Below, piece by piece: positions 35,139 to 43,304 of a DNA stretch of 64,000 nt (within the stretch, counting starts at the first letter, position 1; the number at the start of each line of letters is the position of its first letter). Under the pieces are notes generated by a model. It was given only the letters and a program-made list of their open reading frames with translations. It did no database searches and had not been told where the DNA came from. Source of the DNA: Kitasatospora aureofaciens (GTDB lineage Bacteria > Actinomycetota > Actinomycetes > Streptomycetales > Streptomycetaceae). The stretch lies in the NCBI RefSeq assembly GCF_001188955.3, contig NZ_JPRF03000087.1:1-64000 (forward strand), written 5' to 3'. The position numbers and the translations under genes are program-made.

Positions 35139-36161
35139 ATGACCACAGCGATCACCTTGGACGCGGAGCCCCGGCTCGGCGGGTTGGTCTGCGGACTGTC
35201 CAGCCCGGGCCGCCCCGCGCTGACCGAACTCGGGGCCCAGCACGGCCCGTCCATCCGGGAACGGGTCGTCGGGCACGGTGCCGCGCTGCTGAGTGGGTAC
35301 GAGTGGACCGACTGGAACGACCTGGACGCCTTCGTCAAGCAGGTCGTCGGTTCGCCGCTGGACTACACCGAACGCTCCTCGCCGCGCACCGAGTTGCACC
35401 CCGGCGTCTTCACGGCGACGGACCACCCGCCGACCGAGGAGATCTTCCTCCACACCGAGCAGTCCTACAACCTCACGGTGCCGCGCTACCTGTTCTTCTT
35501 CTGCCGGCAGGGCGCCCCCGAGGGCGGCGCGAACCGCCTCGCGGACTGCCGGGCCGTCCACGACGCGCTGCCGCGCGAGGTGGTCGAGCGGTTCGACCGC
35601 GAGGGCTACCTGCTGGTGCGCAACTTCCTGCCGGGGCTGGGCCTCACCTGGCAGCAGGCGTTCGGCACCGAGGACCCGGAGCGGGTGCGCCGGTACTGCG
35701 CGGACAACGGCATCGAGGTCGAGTGGCTGTCCGAGGACCACGTCCAGACCCGGCAGGTGCGCTGGGCGGTGGCCACCCACCCGGAGACCGGCGCGAAGTC
35801 CTGGTTCAACCACATGACGTTCTTCCACTCCAGCTCGCTGAACAAGGACCTCGCCGAGCTGCTGCTGGAGGAGTACGGCCCCCGGGGGATCCCGACCAAC
35901 ACCTTCCACGCCGACGGCACCGAGATCGCCCCGGACGTCGTGGAGGCGCTGCACGCCGGCTACCGCGACCACCAGGTCGACGTGACCTGCCGCACCGGTG
36001 ACGTGCTGATCGTCGACAACCTGAGCGTGGCGCACGGCCGGGCCCCGTTCGTGCCGCCCCGCGAGCTGTTCGTGAGCATGGCCGACGCGCTGTCCTGGGA
36101 GCGGCTGCGCCCGGTGGAGCGGACCGCGCTGCCCGGCGGAGCGGTGGGACACGCGGGGTGA
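35139..36161 (+). CDS. SyrP/TauD-like Fe(II)/2-oxoglutarate oxygenase
   Basis: This 340-residue protein belongs to the TauD/clavaminate synthase superfamily. The iron ligands are visible as H105-x-E107 (FLHTEQSYN) and distal H299 (NLSVAHGRAPF). The pattern SYN after HTE, the FFFC strand and the cofactor arginine further on resemble SyrP-type hydroxylases that act on amino acids bound to carrier proteins. It could therefore hydroxylate a side chain of an NRPS-bound residue such as glutamate or aspartate (inference). A good AGGAGG site precedes the ATG, and its stop overlaps the exporter start by four bases. Confidence 0.85.
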   Translation: MTTAITLDAEPRLGGLVCGLSSPGRPALTELGAQHGPSIRERVVGHGAALLSGYEWTDWNDLDAFVKQVVGSPLDYTERSSPRTELHPGVFTATDHPPTEEIFLHTEQSYNLTVPRYLFFFCRQGAPEGGANRLADCRAVHDALPREVVERFDREGYLLVRNFLPGLGLTWQQAFGTEDPERVRRYCADNGIEVEWLSEDHVQTRQVRWAVATHPETGAKSWFNHMTFFHSSSLNKDLAELLLEEYGPRGIPTNTFHADGTEIAPDVVEALHAGYRDHQVDVTCRTGDVLIVDNLSVAHGRAPFVPPRELFVSMADALSWERLRPVERTALPGGAVGHAG

Positions 36162-37453
36162 CGGAGCGCACCGAGGAGCCGGTGACGGCTCGGTGCGACG
36201 GGCGGGCGCAGACGGCTGCGCCCGCCCGTCCGCTGCGCCGCAACCGCGCGTACAACCTGCTGTGGAGCAGCAACGTGCTCTCCCAACTGGGCTCCCAGGC
36301 GACGCTGTTCGCCTACCCGCTGCTGGTGATGGCGATGACCGGGTCGGTCTTCCAGGCCTCGCTGGTGGAGTTCGCCGTGGCCGCGTCCCGGATGGTGGCG
36401 GGGCTGCCGGCCGGCGCGGTGGCCGACCGGGTGTCGCGCAAGCGGGTGATGCTGGTGTCCGAGGCCGCCCGGGCCCTGGCCCTGGCGGTGCTGGCCGTCG
36501 CGATCGCCGCCGGGCGGGCGCCGCTCGCGCTGATCCTGGCCGTGGCGGTGGTCGAGGGCGTGAGCACCGCGCTGTTCAGCGCCGCCGACCAGGCACTGCT
36601 GCCGCTGGTGGTGCCGGAGCCGCAGCTCTCGTCGGCGGTGGCGCGCAACACCGCGCGCTACTACGTCGCCACCATCACCGGGCCCGGCCTCGGCGGGGTG
36701 CTCTACAACGTGCTGCGCGTCCTGCCGTTCGCGGCCCAGGCGGTGGCCTCGCTGGGCGCGCTGGGCGTCCTGCTGTTCCTCCGGGCGCCCGAGGAGCGCG
36801 CGCGGATCGCCGCCGCCGAGCCCGGGGGCCTGCTGCGGCACACCCTGACCGGACTGCGCTGGCTGTGCGGACACCGCCTGCTGCGGGTGACCGTGGGGCT
36901 CACCATGGGCTTCAACGCGGTCTTCAGCGGGCTGCTGCTGGTCGCCATCGGCATGGCCCAGCAGGCCGGAGCCACCGACGAGGTCGGGCCGATCGGGATG
37001 CTGATGGGCACCGGGGGAGTGCTGGGCGCCCTCGCCGCGCCCTGGCTGCGGCTGCGGCTGGCCCCGTACACCGCGGTGCTGCTGCTGACGTGGGGGGCGA
37101 GCGCCCTGGTGCCGCTCCTGGCGGTGCTGCCCGCCGGGTACTGCTACGGGGCGGTGCTCGGCTGCACCGCCTTCCTGGCGCCGACCGCGACCGCGATCAT
37201 CGCCACCCACCAGATGACGACCACGCCGGACGCGATGCGCGGCCGGCTGGCCGGGGCGATCGGGGTGAGCCTGGGCGCGGCCTCCGCCGTGGGCACGCTG
37301 GCGGGAGGGGCGCTGCTGGAGTTCTCCGGGCCGGTGGCCACGGTGCTGGCGGCCACGGCGGTCCTGGTGCTGCTGGCCCTGCTGGCGACCCTCAGCGGAG
37401 CGATCCGCGCGCTGCCCGCGCCGGGCGGGCCGGGGCCGGGGCGGAGCGCCTGA
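36158..37453 (+). CDS. MFS exporter
   Basis: This 431-residue protein has about twelve membrane helices with a typical MFS loop (GAVADRVSRKRVMLVSEAARAL) between helices 2 and 3. It resembles the actinobacterial MFS_3 family that exports antibiotics and other small molecules. GTG at 36158 overlaps the oxygenase stop, so it is the last gene of the plus-strand operon beginning at 29621. It is likely to export the peptide or protect the producer, in addition to the ABC exporter further on. Confidence 0.88.
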   Translation: MTERTEEPVTARCDGRAQTAAPARPLRRNRAYNLLWSSNVLSQLGSQATLFAYPLLVMAMTGSVFQASLVEFAVAASRMVAGLPAGAVADRVSRKRVMLVSEAARALALAVLAVAIAAGRAPLALILAVAVVEGVSTALFSAADQALLPLVVPEPQLSSAVARNTARYYVATITGPGLGGVLYNVLRVLPFAAQAVASLGALGVLLFLRAPEERARIAAAEPGGLLRHTLTGLRWLCGHRLLRVTVGLTMGFNAVFSGLLLVAIGMAQQAGATDEVGPIGMLMGTGGVLGALAAPWLRLRLAPYTAVLLLTWGASALVPLLAVLPAGYCYGAVLGCTAFLAPTATAIIATHQMTTTPDAMRGRLAGAIGVSLGAASAVGTLAGGALLEFSGPVATVLAATAVLVLLALLATLSGAIRALPAPGGPGPGRSA

Positions 37454-37479
37454 CCGGGCCGGCACCCGCCGGCCCGGTC
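37452..37479. terminator. Bidirectional hairpin terminator
   Basis: Perfect 12-bp arms (37452-37463 and 37468-37479) with a 4-base loop directly follow the exporter stop, between it and the convergent response regulator. Confidence 0.8.
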
Positions 37480-37545
37480 GCCGGGTTCCGGTCACCGGCC
37501 CGGTTGCCGGGTTCCGGTCGCCGGCCAGGTCGCCGGGTTCCGGTC
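37476..37545. repeat. Three 18-bp direct repeats with 26-bp period
   Basis: The unit GGTYGCCGGGTTCCGGTC occurs at 37476-37493, 37502-37519 and 37528-37545, separated by 8-bp spacers. The last copy reaches the response-regulator stop codon. It may help termination or be neutral duplication. Confidence 0.85.
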
Positions 37546-38206
37546 AATCGCCCTGGCCGTCTATCGAGTTGAGGTACGTCAGCACGGCGCGCACCCGTCG
37601 GTGGCCGCCGTCCGTGGCCGGCAGCCCGAGCTTGGTGAAGATGTTGCCGATGTGCTTGTTCACCGAGGTCTCCGCGATGAACAGCAACTTGGCGATGGCG
37701 CCGTTGCCGTGGCCCTCCGCCATCAGCGAGAGCACCTCGCGCTCGCGCGAACTCAGCGCGTCCAGCGGGTCGTTGCGCACCCGGCGGACCATCAGCTGGG
37801 AGATCACCTCGGGGTCCATGGCGACGCCGCCGCCCGCGACCCGGTCCAGGGCCTGGAGGAACTCCTCGACCCGGCTGACCCGGTCCTTGAGCAGATAGCC
37901 CACCCCGGAGGCGCCGTGGACCAGCAACTGCGCGGCGTAGGCGTGTTCGACGTACTGGGACAGCACCAGGACCGGCAGGTCGGGCAGTTGCTCCCGGGCG
38001 GTCACCGCGCTGCGCAGCCCCTCGTCCCGGTAGGTCGGAGGCAGCCGGACGTCCAGCACGGCGATGTCCGGGCGGTGTTCCAGCAGCGTGGGCAGCAGGC
38101 TGTCGCCGTCCTCCACGGTCGCGCAGACCTCGTGGCCCACGCTGGTCAACAACAGTGACATGCCCTCCCTCAGCAGGGCGTTGTCCTCGGCGATCACGAT
38201 CCGCAC
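37544..38206 (-). CDS. NarL/LuxR-type response regulator
   Basis: This 220-residue protein has a receiver domain (phospho-acceptor D52 in VLDVRLPP, acidic pocket at AEDN) and a LuxR-type helix-turn-helix (LSSREREVLSLMAEG, then NKHIGNIFTKLGL). The GTG at 38206 lies inside the kinase gene end, which overlaps by 13 bp, so the pair is co-translated. It probably controls the divergent ABC exporter and perhaps the peptide genes, as is common for such pairs next to FtsX-type exporters. An ATG-like start was not found nearer the receiver. Confidence 0.92.
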   Translation of the reverse strand: MRIVIAEDNALLREGMSLLLTSVGHEVCATVEDGDSLLPTLLEHRPDIAVLDVRLPPTYRDEGLRSAVTAREQLPDLPVLVLSQYVEHAYAAQLLVHGASGVGYLLKDRVSRVEEFLQALDRVAGGGVAMDPEVISQLMVRRVRNDPLDALSSREREVLSLMAEGHGNGAIAKLLFIAETSVNKHIGNIFTKLGLPATDGGHRRVRAVLTYLNSIDGQGD

Positions 38207-39486
38207 GGGAGCTCCACTCGAAGTACTGTCGGTCCGCCGGGGGGACTGTGCAGCTCGGTCACGCCGTCGAACGCCGCGACGCGGCGCTTGATGCCGCGGA
38301 TCCCGCTGCCGGAGCCGGTCGTCGCCGCCCCGCCCTGCCCGTCGTCCCAGACGGAGATGTGAATCCTGCTCTCGGTGGTGCGCAGCTGCACCTGGCTGCA
38401 CTCGGCCCCGCTGTGCTTGGCGACGTTCGTCAGCGCCTCGGAGATGACGTAGTAGGCCGCCGCCTCCACCGCGGCGGGCGCCCGGCTGCTCCTGGACTCG
38501 TACTCCAGGTCCAGCTTGGTGGGGATCTGGCAGGCCGCCACCAGGGAGCGGGTCGCCTCGGCCAGGCCGTGGTCGGCGAGCACCGGCGGGTAGATCGAGC
38601 GCACCGCGACGCGTAGCGACTGCACCGCCTGATCGGCCAGGTCGCGGGCCTGGTCGATCATTTCGGGCAGCTTCTCCGGGTTGTCGTGGAGCACCCTCTT
38701 CATCAGCGCCAGCCGCAGCGACACCGAGACCAGTCCCGCCTGCGCGCCGTCGTGCAAGTCGCGCTCGATGCGCCGCAGTTCGGCGGCGTGCGCCTCCAGG
38801 GCCTCGGCCCGGGTGATGGTCAGCTCCTCCACGCGCTTGGCGAGGGACGTCCGGCGCTTGCGCGGCTTGAGCAGTGCCCGGGTCATCAGGGCGTGCAACT
38901 GGGCGCACCAGGGGAGCAGCCAGCCGGCCAGCGCCCCGTAGGCCAGGCCCGCGAAGCAGGCCCCCAGCGCCGAGCCCCACGAGTCGATGTTCCAGACCAG
39001 GAACTGGGCGGGCTTGGGCACGACCTGCCACCACAGCGGGATGGTCAGCCAGCTGGCCGACCCCACGCACAGTCCGATCGCCAACGCGGCGCCGAGCGTG
39101 CCCAGTACGGCGTGCAGCAGCAGCCACAGCAGGTCGGTGTAGGTGGCCTTGTCGGTGAGCATCGCCTGCGCGCGGACCAGCACCCGGCCCTCGGCCTCCC
39201 GGTAGGAGGACGGGATCTCGCAGTCCAACCACTGCCCCGCGCGCCGACGGTGGGCGTCGGCGACCCGCCGGAGCCGGGCCAGTGAGAGCGGCAGCAGGCT
39301 CAACCCCGGGCCGACCAGGCTCAGTACGAACACCGCGAGGAGGGCGTAGAAGCCGAGGAAGGCCACCACCGCGGTGCCGCCGACTTCCAGGAGGTACCGC
39401 AGGGCCAGGACGAACCGCCGGAGGAACTCCTGCTGCGTGGTCGCCGGGGTCAACCCGCGGCGCGGCCGCTGGGGAACGCCATCCAT
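38194..39486 (-). CDS. NarL-family sensor histidine kinase
   Basis: About 430 residues. Two membrane-helix regions fill the N-terminal half (VVAFLGFYALLAVFVLSLVG and LLWLLLHAVLGTLGAALAIGLCV, followed by two more). The HisKA_3 dimerisation box then appears with the phospho-histidine in ERDLHDGAQA, and a HATPase domain with EALTNVAKHSGA and GSGSGIRGIKRRV. It has no large outer domain, so it may sense within the membrane, as cell-envelope stress kinases do. I chose ATG 39486; a longer frame to 39528 is possible. It is divergent from the ABC exporter genes. Confidence 0.9.
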   Translation of the reverse strand: MDGVPQRPRRGLTPATTQQEFLRRFVLALRYLLEVGGTAVVAFLGFYALLAVFVLSLVGPGLSLLPLSLARLRRVADAHRRRAGQWLDCEIPSSYREAEGRVLVRAQAMLTDKATYTDLLWLLLHAVLGTLGAALAIGLCVGSASWLTIPLWWQVVPKPAQFLVWNIDSWGSALGACFAGLAYGALAGWLLPWCAQLHALMTRALLKPRKRRTSLAKRVEELTITRAEALEAHAAELRRIERDLHDGAQAGLVSVSLRLALMKRVLHDNPEKLPEMIDQARDLADQAVQSLRVAVRSIYPPVLADHGLAEATRSLVAACQIPTKLDLEYESRSSRAPAAVEAAAYYVISEALTNVAKHSGAECSQVQLRTTESRIHISVWDDGQGGAATTGSGSGIRGIKRRVAAFDGVTELHSPPGGPTVLRVELPCGS

Positions 39487-39679
39487 CGTCGCCAAGCCCC
39501 CGTTACCCGTTTTCACCCACGGTATCACTGCGAGGTGATCTCCGCGGCTCGGCCGTCACCCGGACAGGGGGGTAGCCAACTGCACCTTTCGAACTCCAGC
39601 AAACATCGTGGTGCCCACAGGAGCCGTGCGCCTAGCGTGAGTTCGACGTGTCGATGACAGGGCGGGAAGGTGGGACGCA

Positions 39680-40417
39680 GTGGCGCACGGCCAGTGGGCG
39701 GTGGAATTGCGGTCGGTGGAGAAGAAGTACGGTCGCGGAGCGGGTGAGGTCGCCGCGCTGCGCGATCTCAGCCTCTCCTTCGACCGGGGATCGTTCACCG
39801 CGGTCATGGGGCCGTCGGGCGCCGGGAAGAGCACCTTCCTGCACTGCGCGGCCGGGCTGGACCGTCCGACCTCGGGCTCGGTGTGGCTGGCCGGCACGGA
39901 CCTGGCGACGCTGGACGAGGCGCAGTTGACCATGCTGCGCCGGGAGCGGGTCGGCTTCATCTTCCAGGCGTACAACCTGTTGGGGTCGCTGACGGTGGCG
40001 GAGAACATCACGCTGCCGCTGCTGCTCGCCGGGGTCGCGGCCGAGCCGGGCTGGCTGGACCAGGTGGCTCGGCGGGTCGGGCTGTCCGACCGCCTGCAGC
40101 ACCGGCCGGCCCAGCTGTCCGGCGGCCAGCAACAGCGGGTGGCGATCGCCCGGGCCCTGATCACCAAGCCCGAGGTGATCTTCGCCGACGAGCCGACCGG
40201 CGCGCTCGACAGTCGTACGGGCCGTCAGGTGCTGTCCCTGCTGCGGGAGATCGTGGACCGGGACGGCAACACCGTCGTGATGGTGACCCACGACCCGGTC
40301 GCCGCCTCCTTCGCGCAGCGCGTGGTGTTCCTCGCGGACGGCGCCTTCGCCGAGGAGATGGCGGCGCCGACCGCCGATCGGGTGGCCGCGCGGATGACCC
40401 GCCTAGAGGAGTGGTGA
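39680..40417 (+). CDS. MacB/LolD-type ABC ATPase
   Basis: This 245-residue ATPase has Walker A GPSGAGKST, the Q-loop, signature LSGGQQQR, Walker B VIFADEP and the switch histidine in VTHDP. It belongs to the group that partners FtsX-like permeases and is encoded four bases before one. GTG at 39680 follows GGGAAGG. Divergent from the sensor kinase, it is probably induced by it, and may provide export or self-protection against the peptide. Confidence 0.93.
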   Translation: MAHGQWAVELRSVEKKYGRGAGEVAALRDLSLSFDRGSFTAVMGPSGAGKSTFLHCAAGLDRPTSGSVWLAGTDLATLDEAQLTMLRRERVGFIFQAYNLLGSLTVAENITLPLLLAGVAAEPGWLDQVARRVGLSDRLQHRPAQLSGGQQQRVAIARALITKPEVIFADEPTGALDSRTGRQVLSLLREIVDRDGNTVVMVTHDPVAASFAQRVVFLADGAFAEEMAAPTADRVAARMTRLEEW

Positions 40418-40421
40418 GCAG

Positions 40422-42989
40422 ATGATCTTCAAGCTCGTCCTCATGACCCTGCGGGAGCGCAAGGCCGGACTCGTCGGGGCTTTCGTGGCGCTGGTCGGGG
40501 CGTCGATGCTGATCACCGCGTTCGGCGCGCTGCTGCAGTCCGGACTGGGCTCGGGGGTGGCCACCCAGCGTTACGCGGGGGCGCCGGTGGTGGTCGGCGG
40601 CACCCAGTCGTTCAAGGTCACCGACGGCAAGACCAAGCAGAAGCCGCTGCCCGTGCCCGCGCCGCTGAACAGCGACGTGACCGACAAGGTGGCCGGGGTC
40701 GAGGGCGTGCAGCGCGCGGTGCCCGACGTCAGCTTCCCCGCCCAGGTGGTGGACGGGGACGGCGGGCTGGACGCCGGCGGCGGCGAGCAGCCGTCGAGCG
40801 GGCACAGCTGGTCCAGTTCGGTGCTCGGCCCCTTCGACCTGGAGCGCGGGCGGGCGCCGCAGCAGGCGGGCGAGGTGGTGCTGGACGCGCGGCTGGCCGA
40901 CCGGGTGGGGGTGTCGCCCGGGCAGCGGGTGCGCCTGGCGACCACCCAGGAGGCGCGGGAGTACACCGTCACCGGGGTGGCCGCGCTGAAGGGCGGCGGG
41001 AAGCCGCGCTCGCCGGCGGTGTTCTTCACGGACGCCGAGGCGACGACGCTCTACGGGCACCCCGGCCGGATCGACGCGGTCGGGGTGCTGGTCGCGCCGG
41101 GCGCCGACCCGGACAAGGTGGCGGACCGGATCGACAAGAAGCTGGCCGGGGCGGGCGCCGACACCTATCTGGGCGAGGACCGCAGCCAGGTGGAGTTCCA
41201 CGACGTGGCCTCGGCCCAGACCAACCTGGTCGAGCTGGCGGGGTCGCTCGGGGCGACGGTGGTGCTGATCGCGATGATCGTGGTGGCCAGCACCCTCGCC
41301 CTCAGCGTGCACCAGCGCCGCCGCGAGCTGGCCCTGCTGCGGGCGGTCGCGGCCACCCCGCGCCAGGTCTACAAGATGATGGCGGCCGAGGTCCTGATCG
41401 TCTCCCTGGTGGCCTCGGTGATCGGGTGCCTGCCGGGCGTTCTGGTGGCCAAGGTGCTGATGGGCGCGCTGAGCGTGATCGGCATGGTGCCCGACGACTT
41501 CGCGTTCTCCGTCGGCCCCGTGCCGATGCTGGTCGCCGTCCTGGCAACGGTGTTCGCCGCGGAGGTGGCCGCGGTCGGGGTCGCCCGCAAGGCGGTGGCG
41601 ATCCGGCCGGTCGAGGCGATGGGCGACGCCCAGATCGAACCGGCGCGGCTGGGGCGCGGCCGGGTGTTCTTCGGGGTGCTGCTGTTCCTGCTCGGCGTCG
41701 GGGGCTCGCTGCTGCCGCTGTTCTTCGGCAGCGTCTTCGCGGTGGCCGGCGCGGGCACCGGCGGGCTCGTCATGATCATCGCCGTGCTGATGCTGGCCCC
41801 ACCGGTGGTGAGCGTGGCGAGTCGGCTGATGGCGGGCCCGGTCCGCCGGCGCACCGGACCGCACGGCTACCTCGCGGTGGCCAACACCCGGGCCAACGCC
41901 CGCCGGCTGGCGGCCGGCATCGGTCCGCTCACCCTGGCGATCGGCTTCGCGCTGGTTCAGTTGTGCATCCCGACGACGACCGCGTCGGCGGCCCAGGACC
42001 AGGCCGAGGCGGGCATCGTGGCCGAGTTCACGGTGCAGGGCGGGCCCGGCGGGCCGCCGATCGGCGTGGTCCGGGACGCCGCGGCGCTGCCGGGGGTGGC
42101 CGCCGCCACCGGGGTGATCCGGGTCCAGGTGAACGGCTCCCGGAAGGTGCTCGACTCGCCGGAGATCTTCAAGTACCAGGCCCAGGGCGTCACTCCGGAC
42201 AAGGCGGCGCAGACCATGGACCTCGGTGTCACCGAGGGCTCCCTGGACAACCTCCGCGGCGACGTGGTGGCGATCAGCGGCGGTGCGGCCAGCACGCTGG
42301 GCGCCCACGTCGGCGACCGCATCCGGCTGAACCTCCCGGACGGCGCCGAGGTCAAGCCCGCGGTGGTCGCGGTCTACGACCGGGGCCTGGGCTTCGGCGA
42401 CGTGACGCTCCCCCAGGACTCGGTGCTGGCGCACAGCTCCCGCCAACTGGAGGACGCGGTGTTCGTCAAGACCGCCGCCGGCGCCGACAAGGGCCAGGTC
42501 GGCAAGGCGCTGCGCGGCCTGGCCGGCCGGTACCCGGGCCTCAAGGTGCTGGACGGGAGCGGCCTTTCGGCCGCGCAGCAGGAGCAGGCGATGTCCTCGG
42601 TGCTGACCAGTGCGCTGCCGCTGGCGCTGGTCTTCGGCTACCTCGCCATCTCGGTCGCCAACACGCTCGTGCTGGCGACCCTGGGCCGGGTGCGGGAGTT
42701 CTCGCTGATGCGGCTGGTCGGGGCGCCGAGGGAGCAGGTGGTGCGGATGATGCGGGTGGAGGCCGGGATGGTGGTGGCCATCGCGGTGGTGGTGGGGACC
42801 GTGGTGCCGCTGCTGCCGCTGGTCACGGTGAGCCTGGGGCTGACCGGATCGCCGGTGCCGCACTTCCCGGTGCTGATGTACCTGGGGATCGTCGCGGTGA
42901 CCGCGCTCATCGGACTGGGCGCGATCCTGGTGCCCACCCGGTTCGCGCTGCGGACCCGCCCGGTGGAGGGCATCGGCTTGCGGGAATAG
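40422..42989 (+). CDS. FtsX-like ABC permease
   Basis: This 855-residue permease has the two-FtsX-domain layout with about eight to ten membrane helices: one near the N-terminus, a set around residues 280-480 (LGATVVLIAMIVVASTLALSV and following) and a final set after 720. Two large outer domains lie between. Such permeases paired with LolD/MacB-type ATPases often confer resistance to cell-envelope peptides or export them. The gene follows the ATPase with four bases between stop and ATG. A terminator follows. Confidence 0.92.
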   Translation: MIFKLVLMTLRERKAGLVGAFVALVGASMLITAFGALLQSGLGSGVATQRYAGAPVVVGGTQSFKVTDGKTKQKPLPVPAPLNSDVTDKVAGVEGVQRAVPDVSFPAQVVDGDGGLDAGGGEQPSSGHSWSSSVLGPFDLERGRAPQQAGEVVLDARLADRVGVSPGQRVRLATTQEAREYTVTGVAALKGGGKPRSPAVFFTDAEATTLYGHPGRIDAVGVLVAPGADPDKVADRIDKKLAGAGADTYLGEDRSQVEFHDVASAQTNLVELAGSLGATVVLIAMIVVASTLALSVHQRRRELALLRAVAATPRQVYKMMAAEVLIVSLVASVIGCLPGVLVAKVLMGALSVIGMVPDDFAFSVGPVPMLVAVLATVFAAEVAAVGVARKAVAIRPVEAMGDAQIEPARLGRGRVFFGVLLFLLGVGGSLLPLFFGSVFAVAGAGTGGLVMIIAVLMLAPPVVSVASRLMAGPVRRRTGPHGYLAVANTRANARRLAAGIGPLTLAIGFALVQLCIPTTTASAAQDQAEAGIVAEFTVQGGPGGPPIGVVRDAAALPGVAAATGVIRVQVNGSRKVLDSPEIFKYQAQGVTPDKAAQTMDLGVTEGSLDNLRGDVVAISGGAASTLGAHVGDRIRLNLPDGAEVKPAVVAVYDRGLGFGDVTLPQDSVLAHSSRQLEDAVFVKTAAGADKGQVGKALRGLAGRYPGLKVLDGSGLSAAQQEQAMSSVLTSALPLALVFGYLAISVANTLVLATLGRVREFSLMRLVGAPREQVVRMMRVEAGMVVAIAVVVGTVVPLLPLVTVSLGLTGSPVPHFPVLMYLGIVAVTALIGLGAILVPTRFALRTRPVEGIGLRE

Positions 42990-43007
42990 CCTCCCGCCCA
43001 CCCGAGG

Positions 43008-43038
43008 GGCCCGCGGTGCGTTCGACGCGCCGCGGGCC
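43008..43038 (+). terminator. Hairpin terminator after the ABC operon
   Basis: Nine-base arms GGCCCGCGG (43008-43016) and CCGCGGGCC (43030-43038) with a further inner GCG/CGC pairing and a TTT run follow the permease stop. Confidence 0.85.
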
Positions 43039-43046
43039 TTTCGGTT

Positions 43047-43084
43047 GTGATCGGGCCCGCACAGTGCTGTGATCGGGCCCACAC
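43047..43084. repeat. Two 16-bp direct repeats with 22-bp period
   Basis: GTGATCGGGCCCNCAC occurs at 43047-43062 and 43069-43084 with one mismatch. The 22-bp spacing is two helical turns, so both copies face the same side of the DNA, about 70 bp upstream of the proposed promoter of the thioesterase/NRPS genes. Confidence 0.8.
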
Positions 43085-43150
43085 CGCGGATACCCCTCCC
43101 CGGTGCCCGCGGAATGCCAACCAGCGTTTTTCACAGAGGACTTAAGGACG

Positions 43151-43179
43151 CTGACCGGCGCAAAGTCCCCGTGTAGCCT
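43151..43179 (+). promoter_or_regulatory. Likely promoter of the thioesterase/NRPS operon
   Basis: CTGACC (43151-43156) and TAGCCT (43174-43179) are 17 bases apart, a good match to Streptomyces vegetative promoters. The start codon is about 120 bp further. Two 12-bp repeats TCCGTGCGCACC (43212-43223, 43227-43238) lie in the leader. Confidence 0.45.
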
Positions 43180-43304
43180 TCAGGAAACAAGACGATCTTC
43201 CCCAGTCGCGGTCCGTGCGCACCACTCCGTGCGCACCTGGAATTCGCGGCTGTTCCAGGCTGTCTGCGGCCCGTCACGGAAAGCGGAGTAGAGGGGGTTT
43301 CCTG

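Noticed and set aside
37544..39232. One long frame joining response regulator and an upstream segment
   Set aside because: The upstream part has no domain and lies antisense to nothing useful; the kinase gene in another frame explains the region, and the receiver starts at 38206.
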